A stretch of DNA of 30,030 nucleotides from a virus. The number at the start of each line of letters is the position of its first letter. Position 1 is the first letter of the stretch. The DNA lies in IMG/VR virus record IMGVR_UViG_3300026183_000027, positions 1-30,030 of that record. The stretch is one strand, 5' to 3'. A program made the position numbers and the translations under genes. The notes under the pieces are model-generated. The model ran no database searches. It had not been told where the DNA came from and was given only the letters and a program-made list of their open reading frames with translations. This document shows positions 15,237 to 23,907 of this stretch, piece by piece.

Positions 15237-15676
15237 TGGCAAGAGTAGAATTTGAAAATATATATAAAGATAGGGTTATAGATAATATCCAAAAACTAAT
15301 CAAACAAACTATTCCAAGTATTCCTTTGTATTATGATGAACACAAAGGACAGGAAAGTTTCTTAATTAGACCTATATCCGATACTTTTATTGATTATGCA
15401 AGTAATGCACATATCAGACAATATATAACTGAAATTAGTTTTGAAATACATTCAGGTTCTGAATTTACAAGAAACCATGATGTGCAACGATTGACTGATA
15501 AAGCAGAACTTGTTAAAAGAATATTTTTTGATAATCGTGATTTGGAGGCATTAAATATTAATCAATGGTTTAATGCAAAAGTAACCGATATTGTATATGA
15601 ACGAGATACAGAAGATACTGAAAGAGAACGATTTGTAATGACTTTAGAATGTAATGTAAATGAAGGGGTTTCATAA
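15236..15676 (+). CDS. Putative tail terminator/completion protein
   Basis: A 146-aa alpha/beta protein at the position where siphoviruses encode the tail terminator, two genes before the tail tube. It begins at a TAATG junction. The look (an N-terminal helix, LYYDEHKGQESFLIRPIS, then alternating strands and helices) is compatible with the gpU/gp17-type fold that caps the tail tube and joins it to the head. This is position-based; a minor capsid accessory role is possible. Confidence 0.6.
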   Translation: MARVEFENIYKDRVIDNIQKLIKQTIPSIPLYYDEHKGQESFLIRPISDTFIDYASNAHIRQYITEISFEIHSGSEFTRNHDVQRLTDKAELVKRIFFDNRDLEALNINQWFNAKVTDIVYERDTEDTERERFVMTLECNVNEGVS

Positions 15677-15876
15677 TGAAATATAAACATATTAAAGGAC
15701 TTCAACTTCAAAAACCAAGTTATTTAGAAACACCTAATCAAAAGATTAGAGAATTGTTAGAAGGTAAAGAAGTGGAGTTAAATGAAGAAAATGTGGCTGA
15801 ATTTGAATCGTTAGGTGTTCAAGTCAAGCCAGTAGAAAACAAACCTAAAAAGAAAAAAGTTAAAAAAGAGGAGTAA
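15676..15876 (+). CDS. Small protein with Lys-rich tail
   Basis: A 66-aa protein starting on the preceding stop (TAATG). The first 50 residues are a plain acidic-basic mix; the last 12 are nearly all Lys/Glu (KPKKKKVKKEE). It lies directly before the tail-tube gene. Unknown function; possibly a tail assembly accessory. Confidence 0.7.
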   Translation: MKYKHIKGLQLQKPSYLETPNQKIRELLEGKEVELNEENVAEFESLGVQVKPVENKPKKKKVKKEE

Positions 15877-15882
15877 TAACAA

Positions 15883-16989
15883 ATGGCTATAAGTTCCAAA
15901 GTCTATGGTAAAAGCCAATATGCCATAGGTATTAAGCAAAAAAATGCAACTGCTTTTGAAACAGCAGGTGCTACTGACACAGCATATCAATTACTACCTG
16001 TAATTAATGTATCTGCCCCAGTCCTCAATCTTGTAGAATCAGGGGAGATACGAAGCAACAATGCAGGTATGATTGAAACTGACTTTGACCAGTTTAGAAC
16101 AAGAAAAGGTGGATTTGTAACACTTGATTTTGAAGTTCCTGCAGAAAGAGCAGGACTATCAAGATTGTTGGCTAATGTATTACAAGACCATACAGAAAGT
16201 GGTAGTTATATTCACACAGTAGAATCATCATCAAGTAATGCTTTATCAAGACCTGATTTTACAGGAAGTTCAACAGCAGGTATCCCAAGTATTTTTGATA
16301 TTGGGTTATATGGACCTGCAGCAGGAGAAGATAAAATCATCACAAGTGCTACTTTACAATCATTGACAATGAATTTTGATATGACTGATGGTAGATTATT
16401 ATTGAATGGTACTTTCTATTCAGGTTTTGCAAGTTCAACAGGATTTCTTGTAGGACAAACATTATCTGCTAATAGTGGAGAACCAACATTAATGAGTGCT
16501 TCACCAACACAAATTGAATCATATTTTGATACAAAACAATTTGATGTCAATAGTGTAGCAACTGATGCGATTATTACAGCAGTATCATTTACTTTTGAAA
16601 ACAATGTTGCAAGAGTAGGTAGAGATGCTAATGGCGATGCAGAAGCTTATGCTTTTGGTGTCCCATCAGTAAACATCACAGGAGAGATTTCTTTCATGTA
16701 TGATGGAAACTACAATGATGGTGCTGACAATGTATTACAGGACTTCTTAAATGGAACTCCTGCTACATTAACACTACAACAAGGTGATGGTACAGTATCT
16801 ACTGCAGGTGAAATGAATATTACTGCAGAAGTATATTCAACTGCTGTCAATTATGATTTAAATGCAGACACAGGTGCTATAATTACAATTCCATTTAAAG
16901 TTATTCAACCTACTACAACAGGTGGAGTACACAATGGAACAGCATTTAAGTTTGAGTTCATGGATGGTATAAGTAACACAAGTTGGTAA
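15883..16989 (+). CDS. Major tail tube protein
   Basis: A 368-aa, beta-rich Ser/Thr/Gly/Asn protein with low Lys, typical of siphovirus tail tubes. It precedes the two tail-assembly-chaperone frames and the tape measure, which is the standard order. It would stack as hexameric rings around the tape measure. The C-terminal part (from about 225, AVSFTFENNVARVGRD) looks like a tube-domain beta sandwich. The ribosome site is GGAGTAATAAC, 8 bases before ATG. Confidence 0.8.
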   Translation: MAISSKVYGKSQYAIGIKQKNATAFETAGATDTAYQLLPVINVSAPVLNLVESGEIRSNNAGMIETDFDQFRTRKGGFVTLDFEVPAERAGLSRLLANVLQDHTESGSYIHTVESSSSNALSRPDFTGSSTAGIPSIFDIGLYGPAAGEDKIITSATLQSLTMNFDMTDGRLLLNGTFYSGFASSTGFLVGQTLSANSGEPTLMSASPTQIESYFDTKQFDVNSVATDAIITAVSFTFENNVARVGRDANGDAEAYAFGVPSVNITGEISFMYDGNYNDGADNVLQDFLNGTPATLTLQQGDGTVSTAGEMNITAEVYSTAVNYDLNADTGAIITIPFKVIQPTTTGGVHNGTAFKFEFMDGISNTSW

Positions 16990-17004
16990 ACGAAGGAGTA
17001 ACAC

Positions 17005-17277
17005 ATGAAGGTTAAAATGTTCGATAAAGAGTGGGAAGTGAAGAATCCTACTTACAAAGAAAAACGAGAACTACAAAAAATGAGAATGATGGCTTTAGAT
17101 TCTACTGGTAAAGTAGATACCGAAAAGTTTTATGATTGTCTTGAATTTGTAGAAAAGATAAGTGGCTTATCAGAAAGTGATTATGTTGCTAAAGATAAGC
17201 CCTTAACAATGGGTGAGGTAGATGCTTTGCTTTCGAAATGTCTAAGTGAATTTTTAGATGTTTCAAAAAAAGGCTAA
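17005..17277 (+). CDS. Tail assembly chaperone, upstream frame (gpG-like)
   Basis: A 90-aa helical protein between tail tube and tape measure, the place of lambda gpG. It should bind the tape measure and recruit tube subunits. The segment NPTYKEKRELQKMRMMALDS is of the type seen in such chaperones. Its last codons run over seven consecutive A (17265-17271), a -1 slippery heptamer A AAA AAA in frame, followed by a stable stem. Shifted ribosomes would enter the next frame and make a 225-aa G-GT-like fusion. The ribosome site GAAGGAG lies 8 bases before the ATG. Confidence 0.85.
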   Translation: MKVKMFDKEWEVKNPTYKEKRELQKMRMMALDSTGKVDTEKFYDCLEFVEKISGLSESDYVAKDKPLTMGEVDALLSKCLSEFLDVSKKG

Positions 17278-17334
17278 TGGCTTTGTCGTCGTATGTGTGG
17301 TTTAGCCACTATGGTTATCCACACTTCGACAAAG
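17265..17334 (+). promoter_or_regulatory. Programmed -1 frameshift signal
   Basis: The in-frame heptamer A AAA AAA (17265-17271) is followed by a 9-base spacer and a long stem. Bases 17281-17288 pair with 17327-17334 (8 perfect pairs), 17295-17300 with 17319-17324 (6 pairs), and 17303-17308 with 17312-17317 (6 pairs, one G-T, three-base loop). A -1 slip enters the downstream frame without a stop. This is the arrangement used for tail-assembly-chaperone G/GT production in many long-tailed phages. Confidence 0.8.
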
Positions 17335-17681
17335 AGTTTCCTTATAAAAGGCAAAGTCCAATCACTAATAAAGTAAAGACATATAAGGATAAAGAAGATG
17401 TATTATTGGAAATTGATAGAGTGTTTGACAAGTTCAAAGATTCTAAATTTTCTATGGGTAGAAACCTATATTTTATATTACCTCTTTTTTGTAATCCAAA
17501 ATGTCTTTACCAGGATTGGATAGGGGAAACCATTAAAGAATATAAGATGAGTAAGAATCTTAATATTCCGATAGCAAGAAGCTTAGATGAAGCAGATGCA
17601 TTTATTGTAGATAATTTTTTAATTATAGATAACGAACTAAACTCCATAAGAGAGTATGAGGTAGAAAAGAATGGCAGATAA
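17277..17681 (+). CDS. Tail assembly chaperone, downstream frame (gpT-like)
   Basis: A 134-aa frame in the -1 register relative to the previous gene, starting ATG at the TAATG junction. It can be made as the C-terminal part of a frameshift fusion (entered at 17271), and possibly also from its own ATG by stop-start coupling. The sequence has a Trp/Tyr-rich beginning (SYVWFSHYGYPHFDKEFPYK) and a helical C-terminal half. Lambda gpT, the analogue, recruits tube protein. The overlap with the tape-measure start supports its role in tail assembly. Confidence 0.75.
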   Translation: MALSSYVWFSHYGYPHFDKEFPYKRQSPITNKVKTYKDKEDVLLEIDRVFDKFKDSKFSMGRNLYFILPLFCNPKCLYQDWIGETIKEYKMSKNLNIPIARSLDEADAFIVDNFLIIDNELNSIREYEVEKNGR

Positions 17682-19266
17682 AAAAATAAGATTATTAGTT
17701 CAAGCCGAAGTTAAAAAAGCTGTTCAAGCACTTAACAAAGTAGAAAAAGAACAAAAAGATATAAAGAAGCAAAATGATGGATTAAAGAAAAGTTTTGCTA
17801 CTATGGGTGGTGCAATAGCTGCAGCATTTAGTATACAGGCAATAGCAAGATTTACTCAAGAATCGATTAAACTGGGTTCTCAGACAATATCGCTTACACG
17901 AAGTTTTACAAATCTTGGAAAAGGCATTGGATTAAATGAACAGTCTTTGCAAAAATTTAGAAAAGCTACTGATGGTACTGTATCAGATGTTGATTTAATG
18001 ATTCAAGCAAATAATGCTATGTTGCTTGGTGTTGTACAAAACGAAGAAGAATTTTCTGAATTAATTGATTCGGCACAAAGACTTGCTAAGGCAGTTGGTA
18101 AAGATACTTTATTTGGTATTGAAAGTTTAACAACTGGTATCGGTCGTCAATCAAGACTTATGTTAGACAATCTTGGTATTATTGTAAAAGCAGAAGATGC
18201 TTATAAAGCGATGGCACAAGCTACTGGTAAATCAGTTGCAGCATTAACTGATTTAGAAAGAAAACAAGCATTTATTACTGCTACTATGGAATCAGTAAGA
18301 AGTAAAGTTGCTAATCTTGGACAAGAACAATTAGATGCTACTGATGCTACATTAAAATTAACATCAGCATATAAAAATTTACAAGGAACTATTGGAAAAG
18401 AATTACAAGATGAAGTAGAAGCTACTGCAGGATTATTTGCAAAACTTTTATCAACTACCGATTCATTAATTCAAAAAGTTGGATTATTTAATTTTATTAC
18501 AGGCAATATGGCATTTGGATTAGCACAGGTTAATACAGAAGCAAAAAAAGCAGCAGAAGAAGGAGTGGATGATTTTATTGATAAATTTCAAAGAATCCCT
18601 GAAACAGACCCAATGCAACAAGCATCATCACAAGCAGAATCCTTTGGATTAATACAAGGTAATTATCAAGCACATAATGATGCTATGGCAGCTATAGATG
18701 AAAATGCTATGAATTTTAGAATGGGTGGTTTAGAAAATGAGTATTTTCGTAGACAAGCATTTAATAAACAAGTTGAGCAAGATATGAAAGAACATAGAAA
18801 AGCTGCAAAAGATGCACACGAAGAAAAGATGGCACAAAATCTTGAAGCTGCAATCTTACAAGGACAATCTGCAAAACAAGCTGGTGTATCAGTAATCAAA
18901 GCTGAAATTGCAAAATCAACTGCATCATTAATTACAAAAATTATGCAAGGTGTTCCATTTCCATTAAATTTGGCTTTAGCAGCAGGGGCAGGTGGAATGA
19001 TTGGTAAAGTAACAGATTCTTTATTTTCCTCTTTTGCAACAGGTGGTAGTTTTGTAACTAAAGGCAGAACAACCTTACCTATTGGAAATGGAGTAGTAGT
19101 AGGAGATAATGCTTCAGGAATGGAACGAATTGATGTAACACCATTACCAAGTCCTACAAGTAATGGAAATAACATCACAATAAACATATCTGCACCATTG
19201 GTAGATGAAACAGTAGTAGACCATATTATACCAGCTATTAGGAGAGCAGAAAAATTAAACTTATGA
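17671..19266 (+). CDS. Tape measure protein
   Basis: A 531-aa protein that would set tail length and be ejected with DNA. The N-terminal 45 residues form a coiled coil (VKKAVQALNKVEKEQKDIKK). Next come a small-residue hydrophobic segment (GGAIAAAFSIQAIARF), a long helical middle, a second hydrophobic segment (PLNLALAAGAGGMIG, about 430-445), and a C-terminal GVVVGDNASGMERIDVTPL motif typical of phage tape measures. It is short for a siphovirus, which predicts a short tail. The ATG overlaps the chaperone stop; its own stop overlaps the next gene. Confidence 0.87.
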   Translation: MADKKIRLLVQAEVKKAVQALNKVEKEQKDIKKQNDGLKKSFATMGGAIAAAFSIQAIARFTQESIKLGSQTISLTRSFTNLGKGIGLNEQSLQKFRKATDGTVSDVDLMIQANNAMLLGVVQNEEEFSELIDSAQRLAKAVGKDTLFGIESLTTGIGRQSRLMLDNLGIIVKAEDAYKAMAQATGKSVAALTDLERKQAFITATMESVRSKVANLGQEQLDATDATLKLTSAYKNLQGTIGKELQDEVEATAGLFAKLLSTTDSLIQKVGLFNFITGNMAFGLAQVNTEAKKAAEEGVDDFIDKFQRIPETDPMQQASSQAESFGLIQGNYQAHNDAMAAIDENAMNFRMGGLENEYFRRQAFNKQVEQDMKEHRKAAKDAHEEKMAQNLEAAILQGQSAKQAGVSVIKAEIAKSTASLITKIMQGVPFPLNLALAAGAGGMIGKVTDSLFSSFATGGSFVTKGRTTLPIGNGVVVGDNASGMERIDVTPLPSPTSNGNNITINISAPLVDETVVDHIIPAIRRAEKLNL

Positions 19267-19382
19267 GTAATGTAACAAAATCAACTGCTTTTGCATACAT
19301 ACCTAAAAAACTATTTGGTATGAAAAAGAAAAGCATAAAACAAAAACTAAAAAAACCAAAACTTAAATTGAGGAGATATTAA
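19263..19382 (+). CDS. Thirty-nine-residue basic peptide
   Basis: ATG at 19263 overlaps the tape-measure stop (ATGA). It encodes MSNVTKSTAFAYIPKKLFGM followed by a Lys-rich end (PKLKLRRY). The AGGAG ribosome site of the next gene is built into its last codons. About 40 per cent of residues are Lys/Arg. This is another very small basic gene of the tail region; no family is recognised. Confidence 0.6.
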   Translation: MSNVTKSTAFAYIPKKLFGMKKKSIKQKLKKPKLKLRRY

Positions 19383-19383
19383 A

Positions 19384-19680
19384 GTGGAAATAGGAAAAGG
19401 CACAAAATTAACTTTTAGTATTGAAACACTTATCAGTATTAGTGTAACAATATTTATGGTGGTCGGATTGTGGTTTAATTTACAAGCTGACATTGAAGAA
19501 GCAAAACAATTACCTGAACCACCAATCAGTAGAACAGAATATGATTTAAAAGACCAAATGATTAGAAATTCTATTTTAAATACAGAAGAAAAAGTAGAAA
19601 AATTAGAAGATAAAGTAGATGACATTAAAGAGGATACAAGAAGTATTAATGAAACCCTACTAAACATGAATAACAATTAG
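19384..19680 (+). CDS. Single-TM coiled-coil protein
   Basis: A 98-aa protein from a GTG start, eight bases after AGGAG. Residues 13-32 are hydrophobic (ETLISISVTIFMVVGLWFNL), followed by a polar linker with two prolines and a long acidic coiled coil (about 55-95). The topology resembles inner-membrane spanins and other TM/coiled-coil phage proteins, and no spanin was found in the lysis cassette. However, its location in the tail block and lack of a partner lipoprotein make spanin only a possibility. Confidence 0.7.
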   Translation: MEIGKGTKLTFSIETLISISVTIFMVVGLWFNLQADIEEAKQLPEPPISRTEYDLKDQMIRNSILNTEEKVEKLEDKVDDIKEDTRSINETLLNMNNN

Positions 19681-19688
19681 GATGGATT

Positions 19689-20069
19689 ATGAAAAAATTG
19701 ATAAATATGTGGCTATTGGTGCTTGGATTATTTACTTCGTCGCTATACTCACAATCAGTATCTTTGGATAGTTTTCAAGATATTCAATTAATGAAAAATG
19801 AGTTCTGTGCAGTTATAGAGGTAAATGCTTCTTGGAATTGGGCAAACAAAATACCATTAGAGAAATTAGAGAATTGCTATACTGGATATGTAGATATTGC
19901 CAATAAAAACATTGGGGCAGTCATACAAAAAGAATGGGACATTAAAGTAGTACCTACTATTATTATCTTTGAATATGGAGTAGAGGTCAAACGATTTGAA
20001 GCAGACTTATCTATGAAATTTAGAGAAGAAGAAATCTTAAATAGTATAAGAAAAGAAATTGGACAATAA
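19689..20069 (+). CDS. Secreted thioredoxin-fold protein without CxxC
   Basis: A 126-aa protein with a signal peptide (KKLINMWLLVLGLFTSSLYS, likely cut near 21-23). The mature part has a thioredoxin-like order: strand VIEVNASWNWAN (42-53), helix, strand, then VVPTIIIF (87-94) with the cis-proline type P89 and a last helix. Where thioredoxins have WCGPC this protein has SWNWAN, so it cannot be a normal disulphide oxidoreductase; only C40 and C63 remain in the mature chain. It may bind an envelope partner or act as a chaperone. It lies in the tail operon between a TM protein and a basic protein. The fold is inferred by eye. Confidence 0.72.
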   Translation: MKKLINMWLLVLGLFTSSLYSQSVSLDSFQDIQLMKNEFCAVIEVNASWNWANKIPLEKLENCYTGYVDIANKNIGAVIQKEWDIKVVPTIIIFEYGVEVKRFEADLSMKFREEEILNSIRKEIGQ

Positions 20070-20458
20070 TGTCAAAGCATTTTACCAAACCTAAATTAAG
20101 AGAACGAATTAAAAATCGTATTATGAGAAGTTCTAAAGGTGGTAGACCTGGACAATGGTCTGCAAGAAAATCACAACTTCTTGTTAAGGCATACGAAAAA
20201 GCAGGTGGTGGATATAGAGGTGGTAAAAGCAAATCAGCTAAATCACTTTCAAGATGGACTAAACAGAAATGGACTACCAAGTCAGGAAAGAAATCATCTA
20301 AGACTGGAGAACGATATTTACCTGAAAGACTAATTAAGTCTATGAGTTCATCTCAATATGCTTATGAAACAAGAAAGAAAAGAGCAGCAACTAAAAAGGG
20401 AAAACAATCAGCAAGTTATTCCAAGAAAACTACGAAACGAATTAGGAGATATACATGA
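20069..20458 (+). CDS. Basic DUF5872-like protein
   Basis: A 129-aa, very basic protein. It starts MSKHFTKPKLRERIKNRIMR and continues with GGRPGQWSARKSQLL, YEKAGGGYRGGK and GERYLP. I recognise this pattern as DUF5872, a small Lys/Arg-rich family of unknown function known from viruses and bacteria. It may bind nucleic acid. It begins at a TAATG junction with the thioredoxin-fold gene and ends on the next ATG. Its occurrence in a tail operon is unexplained. The family call is from memory of the motif. Confidence 0.82.
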   Translation: MSKHFTKPKLRERIKNRIMRSSKGGRPGQWSARKSQLLVKAYEKAGGGYRGGKSKSAKSLSRWTKQKWTTKSGKKSSKTGERYLPERLIKSMSSSQYAYETRKKRAATKKGKQSASYSKKTTKRIRRYT

Positions 20459-22812
20459 GTTTTGTTAATTCAAACTATGAATCAAAGCTATCGCCAACTA
20501 TGACAGAAAATTGGTTGGTACAAATCTTTAAAAATGATGCAACAAGTATTTTAACAACTGCAACACCTAATGTAGTGGATAAGGATGATGAAGATTATAA
20601 TTTAAGATTTTCTTTTTCTGGCACCACATATAATGGATATGATTATTATCCTGCAATCCTCAACAAGCCAAGTATATCTTATTCATTGGATTTAAAAGGA
20701 TTCACCACTAAGACTGGTAATATTACTTTAAACATAGCCAATATAGATTTAGATGGAACAACCCTATTAGAATTATTAGGGAATGAATTTGTCAATGGTC
20801 ATGTAAATGTATTGAGCCAAGTAGATGGAGATGATACTGCAAATAATGCTTTACAAATCTTTAGTGGTAAAGTATCAAGTTTTGGTTATAGAAATAATAC
20901 GATTGTATTGAATGTCATCTCTAACAGACCATTTCAGAATGTGTCTATCCCACAAGGCAGAAGTGATGCCGACAATCCTCAATACAATAATAAGATAGTC
21001 CCTTTGGTTTATGGGGACTATACACCCAATACGAACTTTGTTAATGGTCAAGATGTCTATGCTTGTCCTTTCCTTAAAAATGATGGTAAAGACTTTATGT
21101 ACATTGTACCTGAAGGAACAGATGGTGCAGATACTGCTAAATTAGAGTTCTATGACAAAGGATTAAAACGATTCTTGGAATTAATCAATACTGATACAAC
21201 TATTGCAACAGAAGATACTATAAGTATATTAAAAGTTCCTAAGCTAATGAGAAGGCAATTTAAAATGCTACCTGATGAAATTCCAGGTGGAGTTACTAAA
21301 CAAGAAGGTAGTGGTTCAGGAGTTATTGCAGTTACATTTCCAGGTGGAGATGGTACAATAAATAATGCTTTTGATGGTTCAACAGATAGTGAAGTAGATA
21401 TAAACCATGCAACTAATTTTGCAGATATAAGAGGATTTACTTTAAAATTAAAAATGCCACAGGTATCAGGTAAAATTACTGATATTACTTTAGGATTAGA
21501 TGGAACATTAACACAAGCATATAGTAGTGGTAGTCCAGGTGTAGACGATGGATTGTTTGTTAATTTAGCAACAGAATTAGATAGTGGATTTGGAAGCACA
21601 ACACCAAGTAAACATGTAGCAATAATTGGGACATCAAGCAATTATAGTAGAACAACATCTTTTGATTTAACTGCTAGTTATAATGCAGTTGATATATCAG
21701 GTATTTTAAGCGATAATGCCCTACCTGATGAATTATATTTAAGTTTTAGATGGGATACAGCAGATGGAGATGTTGATTGTAATAGTTTTAATGTATCATT
21801 AGAAAATGTTTTTGTAACAGTAACTGCAGAAAATGATTTAGCTAATGAGCCGATTGCATCACAAGATTTTAATGCAGGGATTGATAAACTTTATTTAGGT
21901 AGAGATGTTACAACACCTGGATTCACAGAACATACAACTGCAACTACTATTGGAGATTTAGATAATCCAGTAGCAATTCATAGAGAACTATTACATAGCA
22001 TAATCAATGTTACTGATTTTACTGGTGATACTGATATTGAAAATTCAGGATTTAAAACAGTAGCAGAACTAAGAGATTCTACTTTGACCAGTCCAACATC
22101 AACTCATTGGAAAACAAGATTAGCATTAGATGAGAAAGAATCCTTAGAAAGTATTATGGAACAATTACAATATGAGGGTTGTTTCTTCTTTGAGTTTAGT
22201 CCACAAGCACAACAAACTGCAATTAGTGGTGTAGCAGGATTACGATACTTTACTATAGAAGATAGTGTTACTGCTAATGTTGATTTATCTCAAAATGATA
22301 TTTCAGGATATGAACTTGGGATTACTTCGGCACAAGATTTGGAAACCAGGCTTTTGGTAAATTACAAAAAACACCCTGCTGAAAATGAATATTTAGAACA
22401 AGATACTTTTACAGCATCTACTCATACAACTATTTTTGGTGATGCAGATATTCAAAAACAAGAAATCAATCTTGATTTAGTATATGATGCAGTAGCAGAT
22501 GTGGTAGGTTCAAGAAATTCCAGTTGGATTAACTTTAGAGAAAGTATTTTTGGGGATTACAAAACTACAGTAAATGCAACTTTAGTAAATCCTGAAAAAT
22601 ATGGAATGCTACAAGTTGGAGATTACATAGACTTCGGAGAGATTACCTTTGAAGAACTTGGAAGTCCATTTAATGAAATATCAGACACCTTTGATAGTTT
22701 TGTTGCTATGCCTACAAGATTATTTAAAGATGCTTGGTCAGGGAAAAAATTTATAATAACACAACTAAAGAGGCAAGTGGGCAAGGTTTCTGTCCAATGC
22801 CGAGAAGTATAG
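20455..22812 (+). CDS. Large tail tip/hub protein
   Basis: A 785-aa beta-rich protein downstream of the tape measure, where siphoviruses encode distal tail and hub proteins. Residues 1-160 look like a beta domain (KPSISYSLDLKGFTTKTGNI). A segment near 280-455 is a Gly/Asp/Ser-rich likely jelly-roll insertion (a carbohydrate-binding type is possible). The C-terminal part (about 540-785) is alpha/beta and may correspond to a hub domain. The start overlaps the previous stop (ATGA) with AGGAGATATAC upstream. Tail-hub identity is by position and size. Confidence 0.72.
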   Translation: MSFVNSNYESKLSPTMTENWLVQIFKNDATSILTTATPNVVDKDDEDYNLRFSFSGTTYNGYDYYPAILNKPSISYSLDLKGFTTKTGNITLNIANIDLDGTTLLELLGNEFVNGHVNVLSQVDGDDTANNALQIFSGKVSSFGYRNNTIVLNVISNRPFQNVSIPQGRSDADNPQYNNKIVPLVYGDYTPNTNFVNGQDVYACPFLKNDGKDFMYIVPEGTDGADTAKLEFYDKGLKRFLELINTDTTIATEDTISILKVPKLMRRQFKMLPDEIPGGVTKQEGSGSGVIAVTFPGGDGTINNAFDGSTDSEVDINHATNFADIRGFTLKLKMPQVSGKITDITLGLDGTLTQAYSSGSPGVDDGLFVNLATELDSGFGSTTPSKHVAIIGTSSNYSRTTSFDLTASYNAVDISGILSDNALPDELYLSFRWDTADGDVDCNSFNVSLENVFVTVTAENDLANEPIASQDFNAGIDKLYLGRDVTTPGFTEHTTATTIGDLDNPVAIHRELLHSIINVTDFTGDTDIENSGFKTVAELRDSTLTSPTSTHWKTRLALDEKESLESIMEQLQYEGCFFFEFSPQAQQTAISGVAGLRYFTIEDSVTANVDLSQNDISGYELGITSAQDLETRLLVNYKKHPAENEYLEQDTFTASTHTTIFGDADIQKQEINLDLVYDAVADVVGSRNSSWINFRESIFGDYKTTVNATLVNPEKYGMLQVGDYIDFGEITFEELGSPFNEISDTFDSFVAMPTRLFKDAWSGKKFIITQLKRQVGKVSVQCREV

Positions 22813-22821
22813 GAGATTACA

Positions 22822-23589
22822 ATGGCATCATATTTTATTTATGATTCAATCAATATGTACAGGTCAGATAATACTGATTCTGAAGGAACAATAACCACAG
22901 GAACTTTTGCTCCAGGAACTGCTGTAACACTTCATGAACGAGCATCAGATATGAATATCGGTACTGGAATGAGTGATATAGTTGATAATGATGCAATCCA
23001 ATATTCAGTTGGAAGTAGTACAACAGCAGATGCAGCAGCAGTTTATTTTTTAGGAGATGATGGAGTTGCAAGTGGTACTATTATGACTTTTTATGCAAGT
23101 GATACTACAAGTGTTGGTTCAAGCATTGGAACTATATCTGCAGTAAGTGGTGCAGGATGGCAAATAGCAAGTTTAACAGAAAGCACAAATACCAAATTTT
23201 ATACTGAATTTAATGCAACCATAACCAATAATATTATTTCAGAAATCCTTATTGGTAAAAAATTAAACTTTGAAATAGAACCTGATGTTAATGTTCAATC
23301 ATCTATTAATTATGAAAATGAAGTCCAAAGAAGTTTAGGTGGTGTAGAGTATGCCATTAATGTAAATCCAGGACAAGAAGTATTTACCATATCATTTCAA
23401 AATATATCAAGCACATTTAAATCTGATTTAATTACTATGCAAGATGCAATCAAAGGTGAAGCTAAGAAATTTGTTTGGTATGATGGTTCTAACTTTAATT
23501 GGGTAAGATTAGATAAACCAATGACATTTACTGAAATAGCAGATGGAAGATTTAGCACACAATTAGTTTTAAGGCAACAAATCCAGTAA
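22822..23589 (+). CDS. Last tail gene, beta-rich protein
   Basis: A 255-aa beta-rich protein, last of the structural operon. It contains repeated strand-turn patterns with many Thr, Ser and Asp. The second half (SINYENEVQRSLGGVEYAINV, then FTISFQNISSTFKSDL, then KKFVWYDGSNFNWVRL) has the look of a distal-tail or phage minor tail domain. The ribosome site is AGGAGATTACA. A bidirectional terminator follows it at 23634. No enzyme motif is seen. Confidence 0.75.
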   Translation: MASYFIYDSINMYRSDNTDSEGTITTGTFAPGTAVTLHERASDMNIGTGMSDIVDNDAIQYSVGSSTTADAAAVYFLGDDGVASGTIMTFYASDTTSVGSSIGTISAVSGAGWQIASLTESTNTKFYTEFNATITNNIISEILIGKKLNFEIEPDVNVQSSINYENEVQRSLGGVEYAINVNPGQEVFTISFQNISSTFKSDLITMQDAIKGEAKKFVWYDGSNFNWVRLDKPMTFTEIADGRFSTQLVLRQQIQ

Positions 23590-23633
23590 ATACAAGACTT
23601 TTATACTGAAAGGTATATAATCACCCCATAAAC

Positions 23634-23663
23634 AAAAAACCCCCTTATTTTAGGGGGTTCTTT
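23634..23663. terminator. Bidirectional intrinsic terminator
   Basis: CCCCCT (23640-23645) pairs with AGGGGG (23652-23657) around a six-base loop. Six A precede it (23634-23639) and TTCTTT follows, so it can stop the plus-strand structural operon and the minus-strand gene converging from 23681. Confidence 0.9.
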
Positions 23664-23680
23664 GTATCTAAGAGTTAGTA

Positions 23681-23875
23681 TTAAAGTATTTGCCCAAAAC
23701 TTTTAGCATTTCTCAAAGAACCGAATCTTTCAGAATTACCAGTTTCAAGATTTTCTACTTGATAAGTTTTTGAACCTCTCATTTTAGTTATGATAACATC
23801 TTTATTATCTTCTCTCTCCCATAATAAGTAAGATTTTTCATCACTATATTCATCGTAATATCTGTTAAATTTCAT
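23681..23875 (-). CDS. Only minus-strand gene, 64-aa hypothetical protein
   Basis: On the minus strand, ATG at 23875 is preceded by AAAAGGAGAAAACA and gives MKFNRYYDEYSDEK. A longer frame to 23902 lacks a ribosome site and starts within the leader. The protein is small, charged, with Tyr-rich beginning and the segment KTYQVENLETGNSERFGSLR. No HTH is obvious. It has its own promoter (23908-23936) reading away from the early operon across the origin region, so a regulatory or early host-directed role is likely, but no family is recognised. Confidence 0.78.
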   Translation of the reverse strand: MKFNRYYDEYSDEKSYLLWEREDNKDVIITKMRGSKTYQVENLETGNSERFGSLRNAKSFGQIL

Positions 23876-23880
23876 TGTTT

Positions 23881-23900
23881 TCTCCTTTTGTTTAACTAAC
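23881..23900 (-). promoter_or_regulatory. Shared leader motif with ribosome site (copy 3)
   Basis: Read on the minus strand this is GTTAGTTAAACAAAAGGAGA, beginning 8 bases after the -10 box. It matches the leaders at 169-187 and 24166-24184. Confidence 0.6.
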
Positions 23901-23907
23901 ATACCTT

